Of a stretch of 62,378 nucleotides of DNA, positions 16,390 through 26,700 are shown in pieces. The position numbers were made by a program, and so were the translations under genes. Where the stretch lies: contig JAISTQ010000023.1 in assembly GCA_031272505.1 (NCBI GenBank), forward strand, positions 1 to 62,378, in the 5' to 3' direction. Position 1 is the first letter of the stretch. Every line of letters begins with the position of its first letter. The DNA comes from Propionibacteriaceae bacterium (lineage in GTDB: Bacteria; Actinomycetota; Actinomycetes; Propionibacteriales; Propionibacteriaceae). Below the pieces are notes generated by a model. It was not told where the DNA came from. It worked only from the letters and a program-made list of their open reading frames with translations, and searched no databases.

Positions 16390-18636
16390 CTAGCCTACGG
16401 TCGGCCTGCGTTTTTTCCTAAACGAAGTTAGCGCAAACCGGCCTTTGACACGCCCAAAGAAACCAACATGTGAACCAAGCTGGCCTTTCATCGCGGCGAC
16501 TTGCTCCCAATACTGCTCCGCCTGGGCGGGCGTCGGGTCCTCCGCCCCGAACACCGAATAGTCGGCCACCGCGGCCAAGCCGAGCAGCGTCGGCGTCTCA
16601 AAGTGGTCGGCGAGCGTCTCGCCCACCTCCTGCCGGGTGGCGGTCGCCGGCGGGACGGCCTGCAGATCGGCCGCGTAGTCGACCAGGTCGCGCCACCCCC
16701 CGGAGATCTGCCGGGAAGTGTCCAGCGCGCGCTTGCGTTTCGCGCTGCGGCGGGCTTTGGCGAGCATGATCGCGGCGGGCGGGCCGAGCAGCACCAGCAG
16801 CGGGATGCCGATGGCGAGCAGCAGCATGAGCACGAAACCCCAATCGAACGGGGTCTGCTCCTCCTCTTCGTCCTCCTTGTCCTCGTCGGTGTTCTCGTAG
16901 GGCTGTTCGGCGGGCTCCTCGGGCGGAATCGGCGGCTGCAGCACCTGCGGGCGCGGGTTCTCCATCGACTTGGGCTGCGGCGAGACCATCTGCTTGTTCT
17001 TGTCCGGGGTGGGATAGAAGGGCACCCAGCCGACACCCTCGAACGGCACCTCCACCCAGGCGTGCGCGTCACCGCCCATCACCTTCCAGACCTGCCCGTC
17101 GATGTTGGAATCCTCGTCGACGTAAAAGCCCATCACCACCCGCGCGGGGATGCCCAACGAGTGCAGCATCAACGTCATCGCCACCGCGTACTGCTCGTCG
17201 TCGCCCACCCACTGGTTCTCCTTCGCCAGCAACTGGCTGATTCGCCAAGTCGAATGCCCGGCGTTGGACGGGGTCTGGGTGCTCAGCCCATGCGAGAAGA
17301 ATCCGGAGCGCAGCCCGTCCCGGATCAGCTTGATCCGCTCCAGGGTGGATTCGGTGTCGCCGATCATCTTCCGGGCGGTGGTGGACACGATCTGCGGGAT
17401 TTCCACGGAGTCTTCCTGTTGATACTCCCCCACCGGCACGTCCGCCAAGGCCGCCTCACCGGGGGTGGGGCTGACGGCCGAGTAGACGACGTACTGGTTG
17501 CCCTCGCGCAGCCCGTCGAGGTTGATCAGCGCGTCGGCGGACGGGTTGTAATAGAGCTGCTCGGCGGTGCCGTCACTGAACTCCACCTCCTGGGAGGCGC
17601 TCAAAGTGGGCATCCAGATGCCGGTATAGCTGCCCACCGTCACCGTGATCTGCCGCTCGGTGGCGGACGGCGCAGCCTCGCCCAACTGCCCCAACTGCTC
17701 CCCCACCTGGGTGTAGCGGCCGGACCTGTTTTGCGCCGCGACGTTCATCACCATCCCGTCAAAGCTGTCCAAGACCGCCAGCCGCAGCCGGTCCGCGTTC
17801 GGCTCCGACCAGCCAGCGACCGTGAACAGCGGTGCCGCGTTCGGCTCCTCGATGTCCTTCACGTAGCGCCGATAGCTGGACAGCGGGCTGGAATAGGCTT
17901 GCAGGTCAATCGGCGGCTCCACGTAGTCGCGGATCACCTGCCGCGCCCCGGCGTCGCCGAGCTGGTTCACCGCGAAGGCGAAGACCAAGCCCACCACGCC
18001 GAGCTGCACCAACGCCTTCGGCCAGTGGCGCATCCGGTGCTCACCGCTGGTGCGCAGCCGCGAGCGCCACGCCAGCCAGGCCAGCGACACCGCCAACAAC
18101 GCCCCCGCCTGTAGCAAAGGCCAACTGGGCTGGTTGGTGCCCAAGGCGATGACGGAAACCTCCAGCACCGCGATCGGCAGCAGCGCCCAAGCCGGACGTT
18201 TCGCCCGCCAAGCCGCCGAGAAGGCGCACACCGCCGCCAGCAATCCCAGGATATAGGGCAAGAGCGCCAGCGATGGGAAAGCGGAGACCGGCACCGAGGC
18301 GGTGACGAAGCCGCGCCACACCTCCACCGAGCCGAAGGTGAGCTCGCGCAGCGCCGCGCCGTCGGGCAGCACCCCGCCGATGCCCATTTCCGGGAGCGCC
18401 GCCACCGTGCCGAAAAGGAAATAGGCCACGAGGGTGCCCGCGGCCACCAGCAACGCCCCGAAACGCCGCCAGACGCCGAGCAACGCGATGCCCAAACCCA
18501 CCAGCACGCCGATCAGCGCCGGGCGGATGAACCCGCCGCCGCCGTATACCAGCCAGAAGCCCGAAAACGCGGTGGCCAGCAGGGCCAGCACCGCCGCCGC
18601 GTCCACCAGCAGGCGTTTGACGTCCAGCCCGCTCAT
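16390..18636 (-). CDS. TgpA-like membrane protein with a catalytically degenerate transglutaminase-like domain
   Basis: 748 residues: about six membrane helices in the first 240 residues, an extracytoplasmic region with a transglutaminase-like domain (about 440-550), an acidic linker, one more helix near 605-630 and a cytosolic tail of about 115 residues. Alignment on the conserved GIPARVV segment shows GDDEQYA where active enzymes have G-x-C-E-x-F/Y-A: the nucleophile position is Asp480. His525 (DAHAWVEV) is kept, but the third triad position is Tyr541 (PFYPTP instead of PFDPTP). It therefore should not be an active transglutaminase or protease and is more likely a structural or binding module. 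Corresponds to tgm of the PFNA cluster. Its ATG overlaps the DUF58 stop. Confidence 0.88.
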   Translation of the reverse strand: MSGLDVKRLLVDAAAVLALLATAFSGFWLVYGGGGFIRPALIGVLVGLGIALLGVWRRFGALLVAAGTLVAYFLFGTVAALPEMGIGGVLPDGAALRELTFGSVEVWRGFVTASVPVSAFPSLALLPYILGLLAAVCAFSAAWRAKRPAWALLPIAVLEVSVIALGTNQPSWPLLQAGALLAVSLAWLAWRSRLRTSGEHRMRHWPKALVQLGVVGLVFAFAVNQLGDAGARQVIRDYVEPPIDLQAYSSPLSSYRRYVKDIEEPNAAPLFTVAGWSEPNADRLRLAVLDSFDGMVMNVAAQNRSGRYTQVGEQLGQLGEAAPSATERQITVTVGSYTGIWMPTLSASQEVEFSDGTAEQLYYNPSADALINLDGLREGNQYVVYSAVSPTPGEAALADVPVGEYQQEDSVEIPQIVSTTARKMIGDTESTLERIKLIRDGLRSGFFSHGLSTQTPSNAGHSTWRISQLLAKENQWVGDDEQYAVAMTLMLHSLGIPARVVMGFYVDEDSNIDGQVWKVMGGDAHAWVEVPFEGVGWVPFYPTPDKNKQMVSPQPKSMENPRPQVLQPPIPPEEPAEQPYENTDEDKEDEEEEQTPFDWGFVLMLLLAIGIPLLVLLGPPAAIMLAKARRSAKRKRALDTSRQISGGWRDLVDYAADLQAVPPATATRQEVGETLADHFETPTLLGLAAVADYSVFGAEDPTPAQAEQYWEQVAAMKGQLGSHVGFFGRVKGRFALTSFRKKRRPTVG

Positions 18637-19790
18637 AGTTCCACCGCCCGCAACGCCCGCGGCAGATCGGCCAGATCTCCCAAGGTGATCACCGGGGTGG
18701 TGGCGATGGAGCGCCGCGCCACCTTCAGGCCGGGCTCGCAGCGGATCACCAGCACCCGGGTGTCCACCCCGAAGGGCACAATCGCCTGCATCATCTGGGT
18801 GGGGGTGGGCTTGGAGCCGACCACCAGGATCGCCATCGAGGCGTCCGGGGCGGTCTGCACCGCGCGGCGGGCCACCAGCGCGATCGGATCGGACGGCCCG
18901 CCGAACTCCAGGGCGGAACAGTCGTCCAGCAGCCGGGTCGGCGTCTCGTGGTGCAACTCCCGGTCGGCGGTGACCACCGCCAGATCGTGGTCGTCGCGGA
19001 TCGCCTGGATCGCCAGCGAGGCGGCCACCGAGACCGCCAGCTCGAAGGAGTCGTCGTCCGCGTACTCGTCCGGACGCATCCCGAGCGCCACCACCAGGTG
19101 GGACCGCTTCGTCAAATCGAATTGGCGCACCATCAGCTTGCCCACCCGGGCCACCGTCTTCCAGTGGATGTGACGCAGGTCGTCACCGACCTCATAGTCG
19201 CGCAGCGCGTGGAAGGCGACGTCGGAGGTGGACTGCTCTTTGGTGGCCCGGCCCTCCAGATCGGCGACGAAACCGGCCGCCGCGCCCTCAATCGGCACGA
19301 TCTGCGGATGGACGAAAAGATCCTGGACTTCCACCCACTGCACCTGGCGGCTGAGCAGCCCCAAGCCGTCGCCGCGTGCCGAACACACCGGCCCGAGCGG
19401 GATCACCGCCCGCTTGTGGGTGGGAATCTGGAAGATTTCGTCAAACACCGCGCGGGGGGCCAGCCCCGGCACCTTCACCCCGACGGTGTTCTTTCCAATC
19501 GGCACCGTGATCTCCGCCGAGAACTGCCGCCGGGCGGTGGGGTTGGAGACTTGCAGCTTGCCGAAAGCGCTCTCCCCCACCCGGACGCGAAGCCGGGCGA
19601 TGTCGAGGCTGACGTCGTAGCTCTGTTTTCCGATGGTGAAGCCGATTGCCGCCAGCAGGCACACCAGCAGGCCGATGGCCAGGTAGAGAAACTCCACCCA
19701 GCCGAGGGCACTCCAGGTGATGAACGCCGCGATTGCGACGGCCAGCGCCCCGTAGCCCAAAGGGCGAACTGGCAGCTCGGCAACTCTCAC
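18633..19790 (-). CDS. DUF58 (von Willebrand A-like) membrane protein
   Basis: The GTG at 19790 overlaps the MoxR stop (GTGA) and has CAGGAG five bases upstream, giving 385 residues; a longer frame would run into moxR. Two membrane helices lie at about residues 10-50, then a beta-rich region, and the DUF58 core around 185-300 with the family pattern DYEVGDDLRHIHWKTVARVGKL. Proteins of this family are encoded next to MoxR ATPases and are thought to be their partners, acting in assembly or maturation of surface complexes. Here the partner of maturation may be the giant FN3 protein or the type VII machine; inferred from gene order. Confidence 0.9.
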   Translation of the reverse strand: MRVAELPVRPLGYGALAVAIAAFITWSALGWVEFLYLAIGLLVCLLAAIGFTIGKQSYDVSLDIARLRVRVGESAFGKLQVSNPTARRQFSAEITVPIGKNTVGVKVPGLAPRAVFDEIFQIPTHKRAVIPLGPVCSARGDGLGLLSRQVQWVEVQDLFVHPQIVPIEGAAAGFVADLEGRATKEQSTSDVAFHALRDYEVGDDLRHIHWKTVARVGKLMVRQFDLTKRSHLVVALGMRPDEYADDDSFELAVSVAASLAIQAIRDDHDLAVVTADRELHHETPTRLLDDCSALEFGGPSDPIALVARRAVQTAPDASMAILVVGSKPTPTQMMQAIVPFGVDTRVLVIRCEPGLKVARRSIATTPVITLGDLADLPRALRAVEL

Positions 19791-20752
19791 ATTCGCTCCT
19801 GCGGAGCGGGCACTTCGGTGGCCGCCTGGCTGATGATGTTGGCGGCGGTGACGCCGGAGAACTCCGCCTCCGGATCCATGATCAGCCGGTGCGTCCACAC
19901 CGGGGAGATGAGCGCCTTCACGTCATCGGGGATGACGTAGGCGCGGCCCTGCGAGGCGGCCCAGATCTTGGCGGCGCGGGTCATCGCCAGCGCGCCGCGC
20001 ACCGAGACGCCGATGCGGGTCTGCGGGGCGGAGCGGGTGTGCTCGGCCAGCCGCGAGATGTAATCGAGCACCACCGGATCCACGTGCACGGTGCTGCCCA
20101 GATCGGCCATGTCGGCCACCGCCTTGGTGGTGATGATCGGATGCAGCGCGGCCGCCCGGTTCTTCACATTCGCGCCCGAGAGGATCTCCACGGTGGAATC
20201 GCGATCCGGGTAGCCGATGGAGGTCTTCATCAGGAAACGGTCGAGCTGGGCTTCGGGCAGCCGGTAGGTGCCCGCCTGCTCAATCGGGTTCTGGGTGGCG
20301 ATCACCATGAAGGGCCGGGCCTGCTTGTGGGTGACGCCGTCGACCGTCACCTGGCCTTCCTCCATCACCTCCAGCAGCGCGGACTGCGTCTTCGGGCTGG
20401 CGCGGTTGATCTCGTCGGCGAGCACGATGGAGGCGAAGACCGGGCCGGGGCGGAAGTGGAACTCGGAAGTGCGCTGGTCGTAGATGGTGGAGCCGGTGAC
20501 GTCCGAGGGCAGCAGGTCGGGGGTGAACTGGATCCGGCTGTCGGTGCCGTCCACGGTGGCGGCCAGCGAGCGGGCCAACGCCGTCTTGCCGGTGCCTGGG
20601 GCGTCTTCGAGGAGCAGGTGGCCTTCGGCGAGCATGGTGGCCACGGTGAGCCGGATCACATGCTCCTTGCCGAGCACCGCCTGGCCGATGTTGCCGACGA
20701 TCTTCTCGAATGTCTGCGCGAACCAGGTGGCCTGGTCATTCGTCATTGCCAT
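19787..20752 (-). CDS. MoxR-family AAA+ ATPase
   Basis: 321 residues with Walker A APGTGKT (Lys56), Walker B VLADEINRA, sensor ATQNPIEQAGTYRLPEAQLDRF and the C-terminal lid typical of MoxR. Soluble hexameric ATPases of this family act as chaperones for partner proteins with VWA-type domains; the DUF58 gene directly downstream (4-base overlap) is the expected partner. The start ATG has AAAGGAACAG upstream; a second ATG two codons later is possible. It follows the giant FN3 gene by 15 bases, so it is in the same transcript. Confidence 0.93.
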   Translation of the reverse strand: MAMTNDQATWFAQTFEKIVGNIGQAVLGKEHVIRLTVATMLAEGHLLLEDAPGTGKTALARSLAATVDGTDSRIQFTPDLLPSDVTGSTIYDQRTSEFHFRPGPVFASIVLADEINRASPKTQSALLEVMEEGQVTVDGVTHKQARPFMVIATQNPIEQAGTYRLPEAQLDRFLMKTSIGYPDRDSTVEILSGANVKNRAAALHPIITTKAVADMADLGSTVHVDPVVLDYISRLAEHTRSAPQTRIGVSVRGALAMTRAAKIWAASQGRAYVIPDDVKALISPVWTHRLIMDPEAEFSGVTAANIISQAATEVPAPQERM

Positions 20753-20767
20753 GGTCTGTTCCTTTTT

Positions 20768-23700
20768 TTAGTACCAAGTGAATTTCGGCGAGCAAATGTC
20801 TGTACCTCGGACGCACGCCCACACACCATAGCCGGGATAGCCAAAGAAGGAGGGGCCTTCCTTATGAGCAAATCCGCTGCCATTGGTAGTCAACACGGGG
20901 TGCGCTGAAAAATCCGATGTCGGCGCATCGTGATGCACGTCAATGGTGTATGAGGTATTCGGATCGAAATCGTGGAGTTCGACTACCACATAAGCGCAGT
21001 AAACCGAAGTGCACTTATCCGCTTCCCTATGGTCGGCTCCCTTTGAAACGGTAACTGAGGGCGTGACCGGAGGCGGTGGCTCCGCATTGCTGGTCGCCGA
21101 CGCCGTATCCGACTCGGCGGTCTGCCCCTCGGTGTCCGTCACCCGCGCCTTGATCGAGTGCGGCTGCGAATAGCCGTCCCCCACGGTGGTGCAGTCGCTG
21201 CCCGACTTCGTTTGCCAGCCACCCCCGTCCACATTCACCTCGATGGTAATGTCGCGGCCGTTCTTGTCCGGCTTGGTCCAGCACAGCTTCACCTGCTTTT
21301 CTCCCGATGGCTCCGCGGAGACCCCCGGCTTGTTCGGCTTGCCGAAAGGCTTCACCCCGTCCACGCTCACCTTCTCGGAGGCGTAGCCGCCGTCGTCGCC
21401 GCACTTGCCGCCGTCGCGGGTACTCACCGCCCACACCGAGATCTTGTACGTCTCCCCGTTCGTCAACCCCTCGACGACACCCGACGAGGAATTCCCAAAG
21501 CTGCCCGACTGGCCCTTGTCGGTGGCCCAGCAGTACTCCACCTCGGAGGGCAACAGCCCAGAAGAAGCGAGGTTCGCGGCCGCCGAGAAATCCACCTTGG
21601 CGGACTTGTCCGCGTCGACGGCGGTCAGCCCCGAAGGGGCGCTGGGCTTGACGTAGGCGCGGTGCCCGGCCGAGGTGGACGAGTACTCCGACCAGCCCGC
21701 CCGGTTCTTCGCCTTCACCTGGAACTGGTAATCATCTGTGGACGGATCGAGCTGGTAGGTGACGCAACGGTCATCCGGATTCGAGATCTCCCGATCCGGC
21801 ACCCCCAGATTCGCGCTCACCAGATAGGCGTCCACCTTGGCCCCGTTGTTCTTCTCCGGCGCCGCCCAGCAGACCTTCGCCCGGGGCTGGTTGTCCATCG
21901 GTTCGAGCTTCTCGACGGAAGGCTTGCCCGGCGCGCTGGGCACCCCGGAGGGGGTCTCGGCGCCCGACCAAGGCGAGAATTGGTCCTCGGCGGTGCAGGC
22001 GGTCTCCGCGGAGTTGCAGGCGCGCACCCGCACTTTGTAGGAGGTGCCGTTGGTGAGGCCGGTGAGATGGTAGGTGGTGCCGCTGATGCCGCTCACCAGG
22101 CTGGGCATCCCGTCCGGCGCGGGCGAGATCTCCAGCTCATAGTGCGTGATCGGCGAGCCGTCCACATTCGGGGCCTTCCAATCGGCGTCCAGCACCCGGC
22201 CATCGGTAGTGGCGGTGTAAGTCAACGTGGGCGCGCCCGGGGTGCTGGGCAGCTCATCCGGGCGAATCGTGTTGGACGCGCCGCTCGGATCGGAATCGCC
22301 CACCTCGTTGGTGGCGATCACCACGAACGAGTACTCCGAGTTGTTCGTCAACGAATCCAGCGCGCAGGTGGTGGCGGTGCCGCAATCCTTCTCGTACTTG
22401 CCGCCAGCCTGCTTCACCGTGTATCGCAGGATCGGGGCGCCGTTGTTGACCGCCGGATCCCAATGCGCCACCGCCCGGTGGCTCTCCACCGAATCCACGT
22501 ACACGCCGGTCACCGGATCGGGCCGATCCCGGACGGTGAGCGTGATACGGGCGTCCACGATGCGCGACGGATCGTTCGCGGAGAAGGCGTCGCCCACCGA
22601 ATAGAGCACCGTCACCGTGCCGTGGAAGTTCGCTGGCGGCGTCACCACCACTTTGTCGTTCTGCACCGACGCGGTGGCCGCCACGTCACCTTGCACGTCG
22701 GCGCTGAGGACGGTGAGCGGCCGCGAGGCGGCGGTGGCCACGTCGTTGGCGAGCACGTCCACAGTGCGCGGCTCTCCGGCATTCGCGTCGTTCACCACGT
22801 CATCCACCGCCTTGCCCATCGGCTCCGAGGTGGACAGCACGGTGACCCGATAGCTGGCCGCCACCGGATCGCTCTCCCCGTCGGTGACCGAGGCGCGCAC
22901 CTCAAACTTGAATCCGGGCACCGCGGTCTTGTCCGCGCCCACCTGCAACACCGAGCCGTTCAGGCTCACCGTGAGGCCCGCCGCGCTCGCCCCCGCCGTG
23001 TCCACCAGCGCGTAGGTCAACTGCTTCGCGTCCGCAGTGTCGGCGTCCTTGGCGTAGCTGGCGAGATCCAACTCGGTGGTCTTGTCCACCGTCACCTCCA
23101 GCACCGCGCCGCGCAACGTCGGCGGCTCATTCCAGCCTCCCGGCGGCGGCAGAATCGTGATCGGGATGGTGATGGTGGCCACATTCCCGTCGGTGTCCGC
23201 CTCCGCGTCCGTGACTTCCAAGGTGACCGAAGCCGGGCCGTCATACTTGTCCTCGTCGGCGGTGAAAGTGACCTGGCTCTGCGAATCGACGGCGACCGAG
23301 CCATGCCAGGCGGAGACCTTCTCGCTCTGCGTGATCTTCACCGTCTTGCCCTCGGCCACCATGATGTACTCGCTGAGCGGCAGCGCGACGGATTCGCCGG
23401 CCATCACCTCGGCCGACTTCACCCCTGGTTTGAGCACCGGCACCGCCCGCTCGGTGCCGGGGATGATGATGAACGCCGAGCCGGTGTTGCCATCCTCGTC
23501 GGTGATGGTGTAATCGATGATCTGCAGCTCGGTGGTGACCGGAATGGTGACGGTGCGGGTCTGCTCGTTGAACACCGCGGTGGCGTAATCCACCTGCACT
23601 TCCACCTCGCTGATCGAGCCGTCCAGATCAATGTCGTTCTTCAAGATGTCCAAGGTGACCTCAGTGCCGGCGTACACCTGCTCCAAGGTGGCGATGTCGT

Positions 23701-26700
23701 CGCGGGCCGCCGGGGAGAACTGTTTGGCGTCCTTGGAGACCTTCACGGTGATCACGCCGGTGGCCGACGCCCCCCAACTGTCCTCCGCCTCATAGGTGAT
23801 CGAGTAGTCGCCCTCCTGCGCCGGGCTGGTGAACACCACCTGCTCGCCCTCGGTGTAGACCTCCAAGGTGTCCGAACGGGCGGAACCCTGCTTGAGGTGC
23901 ACCTCGTCGCCGTCCGGATCCTCGTCGTTCGCGGCCGCCGGGATGGAAATCTTCCGCTCCGGCTGCACCGTGCGGGCGTCGTCGACGGTGACCGGCGGGT
24001 TGTTCAGCTCCTCGCGCGGCGCGATACCCACCTTGATCTTCCCCTCGGCTTTGGCGCCGAGCCGATCCTGCACCACATAGGTGAACGCGTCGTTGCCGAC
24101 TTGGGCGGTCTCGCCCGGATCGTATTCGAAATAGTCATAGCCGACGGTGACCGCGCCATACTGCGGCCCCTGCTGGCCGATCCCGATCAGGGAGACGGAA
24201 TCGCCGTCCGGATCGATGCCGTGCAGCGGAATCGGGATGCGGATCTTCGCGCCCACCACGGTGCGCGCCTCCACGTCCTGCGGGGCGGGCGCCGAGTTGC
24301 CCTCGGCAGTGTCGGGCTTGGGCACCACCACGATCTTCAGCTTCGCCGAATCCGGCTCGTTGCGGCCGTCGGAGACCTGGTAGACCACCGTGTAAGTCCC
24401 CGGGTTGCGGGCGTGGATGCGCACCTGGTTCTCGGAGGCGAACACCCAGGCTTCGGCATCCGGGTCGGGCGCGTCGGAAAGCTCGTCGAGCACCGTCATC
24501 GGCAGGTTGTCCGGATGGACGTCGTTGGCGAGCACGTCCACGGTGGCGATGTCGTCTTCGCGCACCAACACCTCGTCGTCGGCGGCCACCGGGGGCCGCG
24601 GTTTGACGGGGGACGGGATCGGGACGATGGTGACGGTGCCGGTGGCCGGCTGGCCGCGTCCGTTGGAGATGTTGTACGTCAGGTTCACCGGGCCGGTGAG
24701 CGCCCGCCGTTCGGTCACCCGGATGATCTCGTGGTTCACCACCGCCACCGACACGTACATGTCGGCGTCGCCGACCGGGGTGGCGGACGTCAGCACCAGC
24801 GGGGAGTCGATTGGGTTGACGTCGTTTTGCAGCGGGCCGATCAAAGTTTCGCCGCCGGCGGGCAGATAGCCGGTGTCCGGGACGGCGACCGGATCGATTT
24901 CGTCGCCCTCCGGTTCGGTGACCTCAAAGCGGATCAGATTCTTCTCCAGGCTGGGCCCGTCCGTCACCGAATAGCTGACGTAGTAGCTGCCCGGTTCCGT
25001 CGCGCGCAACGTCACCGTGCCGTCGGTGGTGTTTGGGTTGACGGTGGCACCGGGCGGGTTGCCCTCCAGGACGGCGGCCGTCAGCCGCAGCGGATCGCCA
25101 TCCGGATCAGTGTCATTGGCGAGCGGTTTGGCCACGATGTCGGTGTCCACCGTGCCGGAAGCCAGGTCGCCCATCAGATTCGGGGGCTGGTTCGCGCTGG
25201 GCCGGACGTCGAAGGTCAACTCGCCGACCGTGCTCAGGGTGCCGTCGGAGACCTCAATCGCCACCTTCTTGATGCCGGTGGTCTTGCCCAGGTCTTTGAA
25301 GGTGACGGAGCCGTCGGCCCGGTAATCCACCCGCACGCTGTCGTCAGCGGGGGTGGCGGAGGCGAGCGAGAGGTCGTCACCGTCCGGATCGAGCCAATCA
25401 TTCAGAGCGACCACGTTGACTTCGCCCTTCGAGCCCACGGTGGTGAGCACCGGGGTGCGGCCGGGGAAGAGCGCCGGGGCGGCATTCACCTGAGGGGGGT
25501 GGACTTCCAGCGTGACGGCGGCTTGCGCCACCCCGCCGCGTCCGTCGTTGACCTCATAGACACAACTGACCGAGGGGGCGACGACGTCTTCCGGCACCTG
25601 GATGGCCAGGATCTGGCCGTCATAGACCGACGATATGTTGCCGACGGCGGAGCAATCATCCACCAGGCTGGCGGTGAGCAGGTCGCCGTCCTCGTCATTG
25701 TCGTTCTCCAGCACCCGCAGCAGGGTGGTACGGCCGGCGCGCACGCCGAAGCTGTCGTCCACCGCGACCGGGTCGTGGTTCTCGGTGGTGCGATCCGGAT
25801 TCGCCTCCTCCTGCGAATCGGTCTTGTTGTCGTCGTCCTCATTGCTGGTGGTGTCGTCGTTGCTGAGCTGCTCCCAGTTGTCCTTCTTCACCAAGTCGTC
25901 GGTGATCAGCCAGACGCCGCCGCTGAGGATCTGGTTCAACACCACATGCCCGCGGTTCACCCGCAGCCGCAGCTCGCCGCCGGTGCCGCTCACGTCCGGG
26001 ACGGTGGTGTTCGCCTCGCCGACGCCGCCCGCGCAGGTGCGCACGAAGGCGCCCGTCCCGCTCCACACCTGGTAATTGCAGCCCGCGAGCACCACACCCT
26101 GGGCGGGGCTGCCATTGGGATACTCGGGGGCGATCACCCGGGCGGTGGCGCCGTCCAGCGGCTGGAAGACCAGCTTGTCGCGCGTCGCATAGAGCACTTC
26201 GGCGGCCGAGGGGCCGGGTTGCTGCAAGGCCAGCTCGAAGCCTTCCGCCTGCGTCTCGCTAGCCGGAATGCTCACCTTGGAGCCGGACCCCAGGAAGAGC
26301 GTGCCGGTGATCGGATCCCAGACCACGGCGGTGCCGCCCACCGAGGTGAGCTGCAAATCCGCGGTGTTGCTCAAAGTGGGCAAGTAGGCTTCGGAAGCAG
26401 AGGTGGAGCCGTCGGAGTTGAGCCGGATGGTGAACAGCCGGCCGGTCTGCGGATCGACGGCGTGCACCACGCCATCGGGGCCCACCGCGATCTTGGTGTC
26501 CGCGGAGAGCCCGGTCACCGGCGGCTCGGGGGCGGCTTCCGCCATGAACCCGTGCAATTCGGCGGCGGGCAGCGCCCAGACGGCCCAGCCCGGATCTTTC
26601 GTCTCCGGGGTGGGGGTGGCGATTGGCGCCGGGGAGGCGTCCGGCTCCGCGGTTTCGGCGGGGGTGACCGGCTTCGGGGCGGGGGCCAGGATCGCGCCGA

